From positions 372,001-436,000 of the forward strand of contig NZ_JAJMLW010000001.1 in the NCBI RefSeq assembly GCF_022669055.1: DNA of 64,000 nt. The letters are read 5' to 3'. This document shows, piece after piece, positions 19,001-27,033 of the stretch. The translations under genes and the position numbers were made by a program. Position 1 is the first letter of the stretch; each line of letters begins with the position of its first letter. This DNA is from Adlercreutzia faecimuris. GTDB lineage: Bacteria > Actinomycetota > Coriobacteriia > Coriobacteriales > Eggerthellaceae. A model generated the notes under the pieces. The model made no database searches. It had not been told where the DNA came from and worked only from the letters and a program-made list of their open reading frames with translations.

Positions 19001-22000
19001 CACGAGGTGACGGGCTTCCGCGTGAAGGGCAGCGACGACGCCACCTTCGTCGTCGACGGCAAGACCTACACGGTCGAGGCGACCGTCGGCGCCGCCGGCA
19101 CCGACGCGGGCACCTACCCGGCCAAGCTGACCGGCACCCCCAAGATCACCGACGCCGACGGCAACGACGCGACCGGCCGCTTCGCCGTGGCCCTGGCGCC
19201 CGGCGCCGGCCTGACCATCGAGAAGCGCTCTATCACGCTGAAGGCCGTTAACCAGGAGAAGGTCTACGACGGTACGCCGCTCGTCAACACCAACCTGATG
19301 CCTGCCCTGGACGGTGACGGCTGGGCCGCCGGCGAGGGCGCCACGTATGCCTTCACCGGCTCCCAGACGCTGGTGGGCACGTCGCCCCTCACCTTCACCT
19401 ACACGCTGAACGCCAGCACGAAGGCGTCCAACTACGACATCACGACCTATCCGGCCAGCCTGACGGTGCTCAACCGCGACGCCCGGTTCGATGTGAACGT
19501 GGCGGCTGCCTCCAAGACCGTGACCTACGACGGCGCGGATCAGGCAGTGACCAGCCTGGCCGGCGAGCAGGACTACACGATCGGCGCGGGCGATTCCGTC
19601 CGCACGGTGCGCGCCGTCGAGGTGCGCCCTGGTGGCGTGCCGTTCTACGTGACCGGGCTTACGGTCGAGGGCCACGGCAAGGACGTCGGCCGGTACGCGA
19701 TCGGCGTCACCGGCGCCGCCGTTGTCTACGACGCCCAGGGCAACGACGTGACCGAGCAGTTCGCCGTGACCACGACGGCCGGCGAGCTCGTCATCGACAA
19801 GCGTCCGCTGGCCCTGGTGTCTGCCGGAATCGAGAAGCCCTATGACGGCTCGCCCCTGACCAACGGCGACACGCCGCTGCTCATCGAGGAGGGCTGGGCC
19901 GCCGGCGAGGGCGCTACGTACGTGTTCTCCGGATCGGCCACGCGCGTGAACGAGACGGTGACCAACGCCTTCGAGATCGTCCCCGACGCGGGCACGAACC
20001 TGGACAACTACCTCCTCACGAAGCAGGAGGGCGACCTGCGCATCGTCAACCCCGCGGCGCCTCACACCCTGGTCGTCGCGGCCAATTCCGCCACCTTCAC
20101 CTATGACGGCGAGGAGCACTCCGTCGGCGGGTTCCCCGGCGAGTTCGTCGACCAGCTTGGCCGCACCGTCGTGCCCGCACAGCTCGGCGAGGGCGGTGCC
20201 ACCTTCTACGTGACCGGCCTGCATGCGCCCGCCATCACGGCCACGAATGCGACGGAAGGGCGCACCGGCGTCGTCGAGACGGACGCCAACGTCGTCGTCT
20301 ACGACGCGGACGGCCAGGTGGTCACCGAGATGTTCAACGTCAAGCCCGAGCCGGGCAAGCTGGTGATCAACCCGCGCCCCGTCACCTTCGAGTCGCCCAG
20401 CATCGACAAGCCCTACGACGGCACGCCGCTCGTCGGCGACGCCGCGGCCATGATCATCGGCGGCGAGGGCCTGGTGGCCGGCCAGGAGGTCGAGTTCACG
20501 ATGACCGGCTCCCAGACGCTGGCGGGCTCGTCCGACAACTCCTTCACCTACGTCTGGAAGGACGGCACCAACGCCGCCGCCGACAACTACGCCGTCACCC
20601 TCAAGACCGGTACGCTGACCGTGACGAAGGAGGGCGCCACGAGCGTCGTCACCCTGACCATCGGGTCGGCCGACGCCACCTACGACGGCCAGCCCCACGG
20701 CCCCGAGGGCTTCGAGGGCGAGCGCGGCAGCGTGTCGGTGCCCGCCGCCGGCGACCGCCCGGCCTACGAGGCGGAGGGCATCTGGGCCACGTCCGGCAAC
20801 GTCCGCTTCCTGGTGAACGTGGACGGCTACCGCCTGGGCGACTTCCCCGTGAACGCGGGCGTGTACCAGGTGGGCGCCACGGGCGCGGCCGTCGTCTTCG
20901 ACGAGAACGGCAACGACGTGACCGATGTGGTCGGCGTCATCGTGAAGCCGGGCGCCGTCACCATCGCCCCGCGCGAGGTGAGCCTGGAAAGCAACAGCGA
21001 CGCCAAGGTCTACGACGGCACGGCCCTCACGGGCACGAGCGTGGCCGACGTGTCCGCCGAGGGCGCGGGCTGGGTCGAGGGCGAGGAGGCCACGTTCCTC
21101 TTCACCTCGTCGCAGACCAACGTCGGCAGCGTCGAGAACCGCTTCGACTGCCTGCCGAACGCCGCGACCCGCATCAGCAACTACAGCATCGCCTCCAAGG
21201 CCGGCACGCTGACCATCGTGCCCCAGAGCATCGACCCGGCGGCGCCGACCGAGATCAATCCCGACGACCTGACCCAGGCCGTCTACACCGGCGCCGAGGC
21301 GCTGCCCATGCCGACGCTCACCTATGCCGGCCAGGCCCAGGAGCCGGTGCCGACCATCGTCACCGCCAACGGCCAGGTGCTGCGCCAGGGCGCCGACTTC
21401 GCGCTGGCCTATGAGGGCAACACTACCAACGTAGGCACTGCGAAGGCTGTGGCGACGGCCAACCCCGCCGGCAACTTCCGCGGCACCGTGGCATGCGAGT
21501 TCGAGATCGTGCCCGCCCCGGCCCGCATCATCGTCAACCCGGCCGCCAAGTTCTTCGGCGACGACGACCCGGCCGCGTACGGCGGCTACGCCGTGGACGG
21601 CCTGTTCGGCAGCGACGTGCTGGGCACCGTCACCCTCACCCGCCTGGGCGACGCCGAGGAGGCCGGCACCTACCCCGGCGTCATCGACGCCACCGTCGCC
21701 CAGCAGAACGGCAACTACGTGGTGACCGGCGTCGAGCGCGGCGCCTTCACCATCGCGCCCGTCGAGGGCAACGCGCTGCTGCTGCAGAACGTGGCCGGCG
21801 CCGACAGCTTCTCGAAGACCTACGACGGCCGCCCGGCCGTGGTGCGCGCCACCGCCCTTCAGCCGAACTCCACCATCTGGTTCTCGGCCGACGGGACGCT
21901 GGACAACTGGACCACCGACATGCCCGACTTCGTGAACGCCGGCACCTACCAGGTGTACGTCCAGGCTACCCACAACAACTTCGAGCCCACCGCGCCCGTG

Positions 22001-22645
22001 CTGGCCACGGTGGTCATCAACCCGGCCATCGCCACCGTCGCGGTGGACAACGCCACCAAGGTGGCCGGCGACAACGACCCCGACTTCACCGGTACCGTTA
22101 CCGGCCTGGTGGCCGGCGACGAGCTGGAGGACCTGGCCTACGTCCGCACCATCGACGACGAGGCCATCGGCACCTACCCCGACGCGCTGACCGCCACCTA
22201 CTACCCGAACCCGAACTACAGCGTGCGCGTGGTGGACGGCGACTTCGCCATCACCGCGCCGGCTGCGCCGCTGCTGCCCAACGCACTGGGCTCCGGCCCC
22301 ACCCCGGGCGTTGCGCCCGACGACGGCCCGATGGCGTCGCTGGCCGGCATCCTGGGCAGCCCCTTCGAGATGTTCGTGGGGGATGACGAGACCCCGCTGG
22401 CCGAGACCTCCATCGAGGACGACGCCACGCCGCAGGCCGCGTTCGACCATCCGATGTGCTGGGTGCACTTCTATATGTTCCTGGGCATCGCGGTGACGGC
22501 GATCTACGGGGCCGTGTGCATCGCGCTGCGCCTGCGCGGCGCCCGCGAGATCACCGACCTGGAGAACGACCTGACCGCCGGTGGCCGTCGTCCGCGGCGC
22601 GCGACGCGCCCGGTGCGGCCCGGCGCTGACGGGGCCGAGGCCTAG
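16055..22645 (+). CDS. Giant surface adhesin 2 (alternating MBG-like repeats)
   Basis: The 2196-residue exported protein shares its first ~37 residues with adhesin 1 (MSVLxRLxDARNTVEGK, then a hydrophobic core ending AWA), and also the following Ig-like and Big-2-like domains. From about residue 530 to 2040 it consists of roughly fifteen MBG-type modules, each opening with a K/V-x-YDG motif. Two module types alternate: one with TGSQTxVGSSxNxFTYTL and TKASNYDI, the other with GTDAGxY and GNDVTxQF. The end repeats the adhesin 1 architecture: DDATPQAAFDHPMCWVH (from 2122), one membrane helix and a basic tail with LENDLTAGG. It probably forms a long stalk on the cell surface. GC is high throughout, unlike the centre of adhesin 1. 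Confidence 0.87.
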   Translation: MSVLRRLADARNTVEGKFLAVLMAAVLAVSMCGMPAWADTKADAGQTSAAAEKPANPVISLSLGNGYLVYGAGQIVKAPATKVTAVAGRDFKFVPEADKGYKVASVSLSVQGTQLDLYPNSFGEYVIPAAKLAGGAHLTLVTEKVSTSSSSAPSTTLNSQSTMTPENPGAPVSEAISQSGEITQQFVTENLAEGAEQPAGATGTASTKPAPVDNGAVEVAVNDAVTLNSDRGDFAHAWTSSNKDVAVVAGERGVALVNSMAEGTAVITHTYAAYGEDGHKWKTQSETWTVKSVASQALAVTAPATDPADATDPAGDQPTDGQQKPADEATPGSQQVPAAEPEPQDGGDEGDWPMPKQPTITITYAFHNNEGAPLDELPEPYVATGKEGMSLVPSSYVKPIEGYVVVDVPESVEFGTEDVTLTVTYHRDANGNGTPDCREYGASVRLDSWTYGDTSNSPVAAIVPSAAFTEVTAADFPGKPAIAYRDRSAAAAEWVEDKPHDAGEYEVRATWQSEKYGEVTATQQFSIYPRAITLTSASDAKEYDGTELSKPEVNVTEGSWAYSEGADYDVTGSITEVGEVENAFTYTLKDNTKASNYTITCVNGKLTVTKAGTAAGKLTVFAASAQKYYDGTPLTAGYAYEGPLAEGDTLEVATEGTITNVGTAENKITSLSVVNADGADVTANYNIEASSTPGTLTVVPREVVLASASDYKIYDGEPLTNHDVTVGGKGWPEGEGATVEVTGTQTEVGSSENTITYTLNEGMSADNYRITLKPGTLTVGSADAVHEVSVVAKSSAVTYDGRTQVVEGFEGCEGTAAPTFTIEGETYTVSGLTAQASGTDAGEYAVNVMGTPQVTDSQGDDVTAQFNVKTVNGTLSIAKRHVVLVSADAVKNYDGEPLVNATVRDEGDGWAWNDGATYQVTGAQTAVGSSDNAFTYTLNANTKASNYDIECLFGTLTVNAADTESVVTLIAKSETVKYDGTAHEVTGFRVKGSDDATFVVDGKTYTVEATVGAAGTDAGTYPAKLTGTPKITDADGNDATGRFAVALAPGAGLTIEKRSITLKAVNQEKVYDGTPLVNTNLMPALDGDGWAAGEGATYAFTGSQTLVGTSPLTFTYTLNASTKASNYDITTYPASLTVLNRDARFDVNVAAASKTVTYDGADQAVTSLAGEQDYTIGAGDSVRTVRAVEVRPGGVPFYVTGLTVEGHGKDVGRYAIGVTGAAVVYDAQGNDVTEQFAVTTTAGELVIDKRPLALVSAGIEKPYDGSPLTNGDTPLLIEEGWAAGEGATYVFSGSATRVNETVTNAFEIVPDAGTNLDNYLLTKQEGDLRIVNPAAPHTLVVAANSATFTYDGEEHSVGGFPGEFVDQLGRTVVPAQLGEGGATFYVTGLHAPAITATNATEGRTGVVETDANVVVYDADGQVVTEMFNVKPEPGKLVINPRPVTFESPSIDKPYDGTPLVGDAAAMIIGGEGLVAGQEVEFTMTGSQTLAGSSDNSFTYVWKDGTNAAADNYAVTLKTGTLTVTKEGATSVVTLTIGSADATYDGQPHGPEGFEGERGSVSVPAAGDRPAYEAEGIWATSGNVRFLVNVDGYRLGDFPVNAGVYQVGATGAAVVFDENGNDVTDVVGVIVKPGAVTIAPREVSLESNSDAKVYDGTALTGTSVADVSAEGAGWVEGEEATFLFTSSQTNVGSVENRFDCLPNAATRISNYSIASKAGTLTIVPQSIDPAAPTEINPDDLTQAVYTGAEALPMPTLTYAGQAQEPVPTIVTANGQVLRQGADFALAYEGNTTNVGTAKAVATANPAGNFRGTVACEFEIVPAPARIIVNPAAKFFGDDDPAAYGGYAVDGLFGSDVLGTVTLTRLGDAEEAGTYPGVIDATVAQQNGNYVVTGVERGAFTIAPVEGNALLLQNVAGADSFSKTYDGRPAVVRATALQPNSTIWFSADGTLDNWTTDMPDFVNAGTYQVYVQATHNNFEPTAPVLATVVINPAIATVAVDNATKVAGDNDPDFTGTVTGLVAGDELEDLAYVRTIDDEAIGTYPDALTATYYPNPNYSVRVVDGDFAITAPAAPLLPNALGSGPTPGVAPDDGPMASLAGILGSPFEMFVGDDETPLAETSIEDDATPQAAFDHPMCWVHFYMFLGIAVTAIYGAVCIALRLRGAREITDLENDLTAGGRRPRRATRPVRPGADGAEA

Positions 22646-22677
22646 CGGCCGCCCCGTCATCCGCTTAGACGCAGGGA

Positions 22678-22770
22678 GGCGCCCCACCCGGGGCGCCTGA
22701 GAGAGACAGGGGCGCCCGCGTGGGAGCCCGAGGCACGCAGGGAGGCGCCCCAAATGGGGCGCTTCCCTTG
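22678..22770 (+). terminator. Two successive hairpins after adhesin 2
   Basis: AGGCGCCCC/GGGGCGCCT (22678-22699) and GGGAGGCGCCCC/GGGGCGCTTCCC (about 22740-22767) are built on a direct repeat ACGCAGGGAGGCGCCCCA at ~22669 and ~22735. They separate adhesin 2 from its partner gene. The rest of 22770-23048 shows no supported gene. Confidence 0.6.
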
Positions 22771-23048
22771 CGTTTGGGGCGGCCGTTTCGGACGGCGGCG
22801 TGTCGCACCCTGTTTACCTCATTTGTAAGGTCATTGTTACTTTCGCCCAACTTCTGCGCACGAGGAACCCCGCCCATGTCACGAGCGCGGGCGCGGCCCA
22901 TTTCGATGCCGTGCCGCGGCGCGAAAGGTCTACCATGGTTTACCTGTGAGGCCGGGAAGGCCCGGGTCATTACGCGCTCGACGCTCGACGCCGGCGCGGT
23001 CGCCGAGGATGCGCAAGGGACGCCGATACGCCTCGGAGAAGGGGAACC

Positions 23049-23234
23049 ATGAGATCCGGCAACTGGATCATACCGATCATCCTGGTAGGAGCGGCGCTCT
23101 TCTACCTGATCATCTGCGCGTCCATGGGCCCGACCCTGCTCAACTCCCCCTCGGGCCTGGTGCTTTCCGCCATCTGGTGGGTGGCGGTGGTGGTTGCCTG
23201 CGTGGGCATCCGCGCCAGCGGGCTTCGCCAGTAG
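23049..23234 (+). CDS. Short membrane partner of adhesin 2
   Basis: The 61-residue protein has two membrane helices. It aligns along its full length with the first ~60 residues of the protein at 13737-14240 (MRxxNWII, LxNxPxxL, WWVAxxxACxGI). It lacks the soluble C-terminal part and ends shortly after the second helix. No convincing continuation of that part was found in other frames, so it is either a minimal form or an old truncation. Unlike partner 1 it lies ~400 bases behind the adhesin, beyond two hairpins, so it needs its own promoter. GGAGAAGGGG precedes the ATG. Confidence 0.7.
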   Translation: MRSGNWIIPIILVGAALFYLIICASMGPTLLNSPSGLVLSAIWWVAVVVACVGIRASGLRQ

Positions 23235-23433
23235 GCGCCCGCGTTCGCGTCCGCCGCGCCGGGCACGCGCTGCGTCCGCCGGGCCGGGCCTCCGCCCCGC
23301 CCGATCCCCCCGCCTGCCGGCCCTTTTCGCGCCGTTGCGCTTCGTGCGGGAACGTTACTCCCAGGTGGGCATTCGTTACCAGGTAAAGCCGCGAATGTGG
23401 CCTGCCCTCGTGTGCGCTCCAGCGGTATGCGGG

Positions 23434-23439
23434 TATAAT
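23434..23439 (+). promoter_or_regulatory. -10 element of the pilus-like operon
   Basis: TATAAT lies 48 bases upstream of the TTG start of the lipoprotein gene. The -35 is not obvious. Confidence 0.5.
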
Positions 23440-23486
23440 GGCACCCAGGATTCACGGGGGCCCTGCCCGCGCTTCGAGGGAGTTTC

Positions 23487-24497
23487 TTGAGTACGCTTCA
23501 CCATAGAGTTCATCGCGTTCTCGGCGCCGTCCTGGGGACGGCGCTTCTGGTGGCGTGCCTGGCCCTCGCCGGCTGCGGGGGCGGCGGAGGCGGGGGAACC
23601 GCCTCGGCATCGCCCGCCACGCCCGCGCCCTCCGGCCCGAGCGGGTCGGGCGGCGGCGGATCGAACAGCGGCGAGACGTCCGGCCCGGCCTACATCGAGC
23701 CCGACCCCATCGCGATGTCCAGCTTCAACGAGTCCGCAGCCGTCAAGGGCCAGGGCGGATCCATCGACGTGTCGTCGGCATCCAAGGGCTACGTGGGCGC
23801 TTCGGCCGTCAGCAGCAGCCGCCTGAAGTTCCAGGTGGTGTGCGGCGAGCGCAGCTACAACTACGACCTCCCCGGCGACGGCACGCCCATCATCTGCCCC
23901 CTCAACATGGGCAACGGCTCCTACACCTTCCGCATCATGCAGAACACGAGCGGGTCGAGCTACGTCGAGGTGGCCTCGACCACGGCCGACGTGACGCTCG
24001 AGAGCGAGTTCGCGCCCTACCTGGTGCCCAACGTCTTCTGCAACTACACGCCGTCCAGCACGGCGGTGACCCAGGCCCGCGCGCTGGCGGCCGACGCCCA
24101 GAACGAGGGCGACGTGGTGAAGGCCGTCTACGACTGGATGACCAGCACGGTCACCTATGACAAGGGCAAGGCGGCCCAGCTGGCCGACGCGACGGGCTAC
24201 GTGCCCAGCCCCGACGCCACGCTGGCGGCGAAGACCGGCATCTGCTTCGACTACGCGTCGCTGGCCGCGGCCATGTTCCGCAGCCTGGGCATACCCTGCC
24301 AGATAGTGACGGGCTACGTGTCGCCCGACAACATCTACCACGCGTGGAACATGATCTACATCGACGGGAAGTGGGTGTCGGCCCACCTCACCGTCAACCC
24401 CGACACGTGGACGCGCGTCGACCTGACCTTCGCGGCGGCCGGCGCGGGAAGCACCATCGGGGACGGAACGACCTACACCGACCGCTACGTCTACTAG
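23487..24497 (+). CDS. Transglutaminase-like lipoprotein
   Basis: The 336-residue exported lipoprotein has a signal peptide ending in the lipobox LALAGC (Cys ~31), a Gly/Ser-rich linker, an Ig-like middle part and a C-terminal transglutaminase-like (TGc) domain. The catalytic cysteine is in KTGICFDYASLAAAMFRSLG (about residue 253) and the histidine in YHAWNMIYIDGKW (~285); an Asp in NPDTWTRVD may complete the triad. It would act on the outer face of the membrane, as a peptidase or cross-linker. TTG is the likely start, with GAGGGA five bases upstream. It opens an operon of type IV pilus-like genes, so it may process or attach that machine; this is inference from position. Confidence 0.8.
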   Translation: MSTLHHRVHRVLGAVLGTALLVACLALAGCGGGGGGGTASASPATPAPSGPSGSGGGGSNSGETSGPAYIEPDPIAMSSFNESAAVKGQGGSIDVSSASKGYVGASAVSSSRLKFQVVCGERSYNYDLPGDGTPIICPLNMGNGSYTFRIMQNTSGSSYVEVASTTADVTLESEFAPYLVPNVFCNYTPSSTAVTQARALAADAQNEGDVVKAVYDWMTSTVTYDKGKAAQLADATGYVPSPDATLAAKTGICFDYASLAAAMFRSLGIPCQIVTGYVSPDNIYHAWNMIYIDGKWVSAHLTVNPDTWTRVDLTFAAAGAGSTIGDGTTYTDRYVY

Positions 24498-24564
24498 GGG
24501 GACGCGCGGCCAGGCGATAACGTAAGGCCCCGCCCAGGCGGGGGAGAGGCGAAGGAGCAAGGGA

Positions 24565-25617
24565 ATGAGCAAGTCTTTGCTGGAAAGCAGCGCGCTGAGC
24601 GCTTTCTGCGAGAGCGTCGCGCTCATGCTGTCGGCGGGCATCCAGACCGACGAGGCCGTGTCGATGCTGTCCGAGAACATGGAGGACAGCGCCTTCAAGC
24701 GCGCCTGCAACCGGGTGTACGCGGGGCTCATCAGCGGGGCCACGCTCTCCCAGGCCATGGAGGAGTCGGGCGCCTTCCCGCGCTACGCCGTGGACATGGT
24801 GGGCGTGGGCGAGACGGCGGGCCGTCTGGAGGAGGTGCTGCGCTCGCTGGGCGTCTACTACGACGAGGAGGATCGCCTGTTCGCGAAGATCCGCTCGTCC
24901 ATCGGCTACCCGGCCGCGCTGCTGTGCCTGATGAGCATCATCCTGGCGTTCACCGTGGCGGTCATCCTGCCGGTGTTCGTCGGCGTGTACGACAACCTGG
25001 CCGGCGGCCTGACCACCGGGTCGTTCAACGCGGTGGCCGTGTCCATCGGCATCGGCTGGGTGGCCCTGGCGGTGACGCTGGTGTGCACGGTGGCGGCCCT
25101 GGCGGGGCTCGTCGCCAGCCGCAGCGAGGGTGGTCGCCAGTCCATCATGCGCCTGCTCGAGAAGGTGCCCGTCACGCGCCAGGCCATGTACCAGCTGGCG
25201 CTGTCGCGCTTCACGTCGGCCGTGGCCATCTACACCGCGTCGGGCGTGAACACCGACGACGCCATGAAGGAGGCCCTGTCCACCGTCGAGCACGGCGTGC
25301 TGCGCGAGAAGGTGGCCGCCGCCTACGAGGCCATGATCAGCCCCGTCACCGCCAAGAGCCTGGCCCAGGCCATCGGCGACCACGGCGTGTTCGAGCCCGT
25401 GTACGCGCGTATGCTGACCATCGGCTCGCGATCCGGCAGCCTGGACGCCGTGCTCGACCGCCTGTCCGGCACCTTCTTCGACGATGCCGTCATCCAGATC
25501 GACCGCGTGATCGACGCCACGGAGCCGGCCCTGGCCGCGTTCCTCACCGTGGCGGTGGGGGCCACCCTCATCTCGGTCATGCTGCCGCTCATCGGCATCA
25601 TGGGATCCATCGGGTAG
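24565..25617 (+). CDS. pilC: PilC/GspF-type platform protein
   Basis: The 350-residue inner-membrane protein of the type II secretion F family has two homologous halves (about 10-130 and 200-330), each with the glycine-containing VGVGETAGRLEEVL / LTIGSRSGSLDAVL motif. Membrane segments lie near 120-145, 160-185 and 320-345. It normally couples the cytoplasmic ATPase to pilus assembly or disassembly. The GAAGGAGCAAGGG ribosome binding site precedes ATG 24565. Six bases separate it from the next gene. Confidence 0.9.
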   Translation: MSKSLLESSALSAFCESVALMLSAGIQTDEAVSMLSENMEDSAFKRACNRVYAGLISGATLSQAMEESGAFPRYAVDMVGVGETAGRLEEVLRSLGVYYDEEDRLFAKIRSSIGYPAALLCLMSIILAFTVAVILPVFVGVYDNLAGGLTTGSFNAVAVSIGIGWVALAVTLVCTVAALAGLVASRSEGGRQSIMRLLEKVPVTRQAMYQLALSRFTSAVAIYTASGVNTDDAMKEALSTVEHGVLREKVAAAYEAMISPVTAKSLAQAIGDHGVFEPVYARMLTIGSRSGSLDAVLDRLSGTFFDDAVIQIDRVIDATEPALAAFLTVAVGATLISVMLPLIGIMGSIG

Positions 25618-25623
25618 GCAGCC

Positions 25624-25950
25624 ATGTACCACGAGCAGACAATCCGAGACCTCCGGCGACGCCGGCGCAACCGCCTGCTGGCGGCGCTGCTGGCGTGCGT
25701 GCTGGCGGTGGCCGTGGGCATCGGCTTCTCGGCGGTGAGCGATTCCCTGCGCGAGCAGGGGGCCGCGGCCGTGCGGGACGCGGTGCTCGACTCGGCCATG
25801 CAGTGCTGCGCCATCGAGGGGTCGTACCCGTCGTCGCTGGACTACCTTGAGCGCGAGTACGGGCTGCAGGTCAACCACGACGACTACGTCATCACCTACG
25901 AGGCGTTCGCGGGCAACGTGATGCCCAGCGTGGTGGTGGTGCCGCGATGA
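25624..25950 (+). CDS. Small pseudopilin-like membrane protein
   Basis: The 108-residue protein has a very basic N-terminus (RDLRRRRRNR), one membrane helix (~20-38) and a ~65-residue outer domain with adjacent cysteines (QCCAIEG) and SYPSSLDYLEREYGL, a phrase common in small pilus-operon proteins. No prepilin peptidase site is visible. It overlaps the next gene by four bases (ATGA). Its position between the platform protein and the ATPase makes it a likely minor structural component. Confidence 0.7.
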   Translation: MYHEQTIRDLRRRRRNRLLAALLACVLAVAVGIGFSAVSDSLREQGAAAVRDAVLDSAMQCCAIEGSYPSSLDYLEREYGLQVNHDDYVITYEAFAGNVMPSVVVVPR

Positions 25951-26498
25951 GCTACCAAGACCGGCAGACCGAGCGCGACGCCCAGTTCATGAACGCCGTC
26001 CAGGGCGGCCTGACCTCGGCCATCGACCGCGGGTCGGGGCGCACGCGGGAATACGGCCGCGTGTTCACCGCCCTTCTGTTCGCGCTGTTCATCATCACGC
26101 TGCTCATGGCCATCATGGCCGGCACGCGGGTGTACAGCGCCCTTTCCGACATGCGCGACCAGACCGACCAGAGCCGCCTGGCCATGGGGCTGCTGGTGAA
26201 CAGCGTGCGCGCCGACGACGCCATCGACGCCATATCGGTGGGCGCCGGCCCCGAGGGGCGATCCCTCGTGCTGACCGAGCGCCTCAACAGCGGCACCTAC
26301 GAGACGCGCATCTACCTGTACCAGGGCCAGGTGGTGGAGGAGTACTCCGTCGCCGGCACGCCCTACACCCCCGAGAAGGCCACGCCCGTCGTGCCTACCG
26401 ACACCTTCGACTTCAGCTACGCCGACGGCCTGCTGACCATCATCACCGACGAGGGCCGCGCCGACGTGGCCCTGCGCAGCGTGAGGGGAGGTGCCTGA
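25947..26498 (+). CDS. DUF4860-like pilus operon membrane protein
   Basis: The 183-residue protein has a polar ~45-residue N-terminal part, one membrane helix (~46-70, FTALLFALFIITLLMAIMAG) and an outer beta-rich domain. The layout and the RVYSALSDMRDQTDQSRLAMGLLVNSVRADD stretch behind the helix match DUF4860-type proteins seen in Gram-positive pilus-like operons. It overlaps the preceding gene by four bases and the next start follows its stop by one base. Function is inferred only from context. Confidence 0.7.
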   Translation: MSYQDRQTERDAQFMNAVQGGLTSAIDRGSGRTREYGRVFTALLFALFIITLLMAIMAGTRVYSALSDMRDQTDQSRLAMGLLVNSVRADDAIDAISVGAGPEGRSLVLTERLNSGTYETRIYLYQGQVVEEYSVAGTPYTPEKATPVVPTDTFDFSYADGLLTIITDEGRADVALRSVRGGA

Positions 26499-26499
26499 T

Positions 26500-27033
26500 A
26501 TGCCCCGGGGATTCGCCGATCATTCCGTGCGGCGGCGCACCTCGTCCGACCGCGCCGTGTGGGCCGGCGCCGCCTTCGTGGTGGAGGCCCTCATCCTGCT
26601 GGCGTTTCTGGCCGGCTGCCTGGCCGTGTTCATGCAGCTGTTCGGCGATGCCAGCGAGACGGGGCGCCAGAACGTGCGGCTGGAGCGCGCCGTGGAGGCG
26701 GCGTCGAACCGCGCCGAGCAGTTCGCGGCCAACCCGCTGGCCGGCGACGTGACGCCCGGCGAGGGCGGCGCCTACGTGAGCCGCGACGACGCGGGCGACG
26801 GCCTGGTGGTCGAGTGCTCCATCGTGCCCGAGCCGCTGGAGGCGGGCATGCTGTACCGCGCGACCATCGTCGTGACCGACGGCGGCGAGGCGGTCTACGA
26901 CCTGGCGACCGCGCGCTACGTGCCCGCGTCGGACGGCGCGAGCGCCGGCAGCGCGCCGGGCGCCAACGCCGGCACCGCGGCGGCAGGTGGCGCCACGACG
27001 GGCGCCGCGCAGGGAGGTGGCGCCAATGGCTAA
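26500..27033 (+). CDS. Prepilin-like membrane protein
   Basis: The ~177-residue protein has a helix starting GAAFVVEALILLAFLAGCLAVF. The Glu five positions into the helix recalls the +5 glutamate of type IV prepilins, although the Gly-Phe cleavage site is not canonical. The body is followed by an Ala/Gly-rich C-terminal tail. ATG 26500 is preferred over GTG 26491 because GGGGAGG then has a normal nine-base spacing. The stop overlaps the next start by eight bases. Its role as a minor pilin is inferred. Confidence 0.7.
   Translation: MPRGFADHSVRRRTSSDRAVWAGAAFVVEALILLAFLAGCLAVFMQLFGDASETGRQNVRLERAVEAASNRAEQFAANPLAGDVTPGEGGAYVSRDDAGDGLVVECSIVPEPLEAGMLYRATIVVTDGGEAVYDLATARYVPASDGASAGSAPGANAGTAAAGGATTGAAQGGGANG

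Noticed and set aside
15929-22753. A very long open frame on the strand opposite adhesin 2 (over 2200 codons)
   Set aside because: It mirrors the GC-rich codon pattern of the adhesin, is made of low-complexity Arg/Gly/His/Val/Leu sequence, has no ribosome binding site and no recognisable domain. It is a composition artefact.
23235-23490. A frameshifted continuation of the small adhesin 2 partner matching the soluble domain of partner 1
   Set aside because: None of the frames after 23234 gives residues resembling the partner 1 C-terminal part; the short form is reported as it stands.
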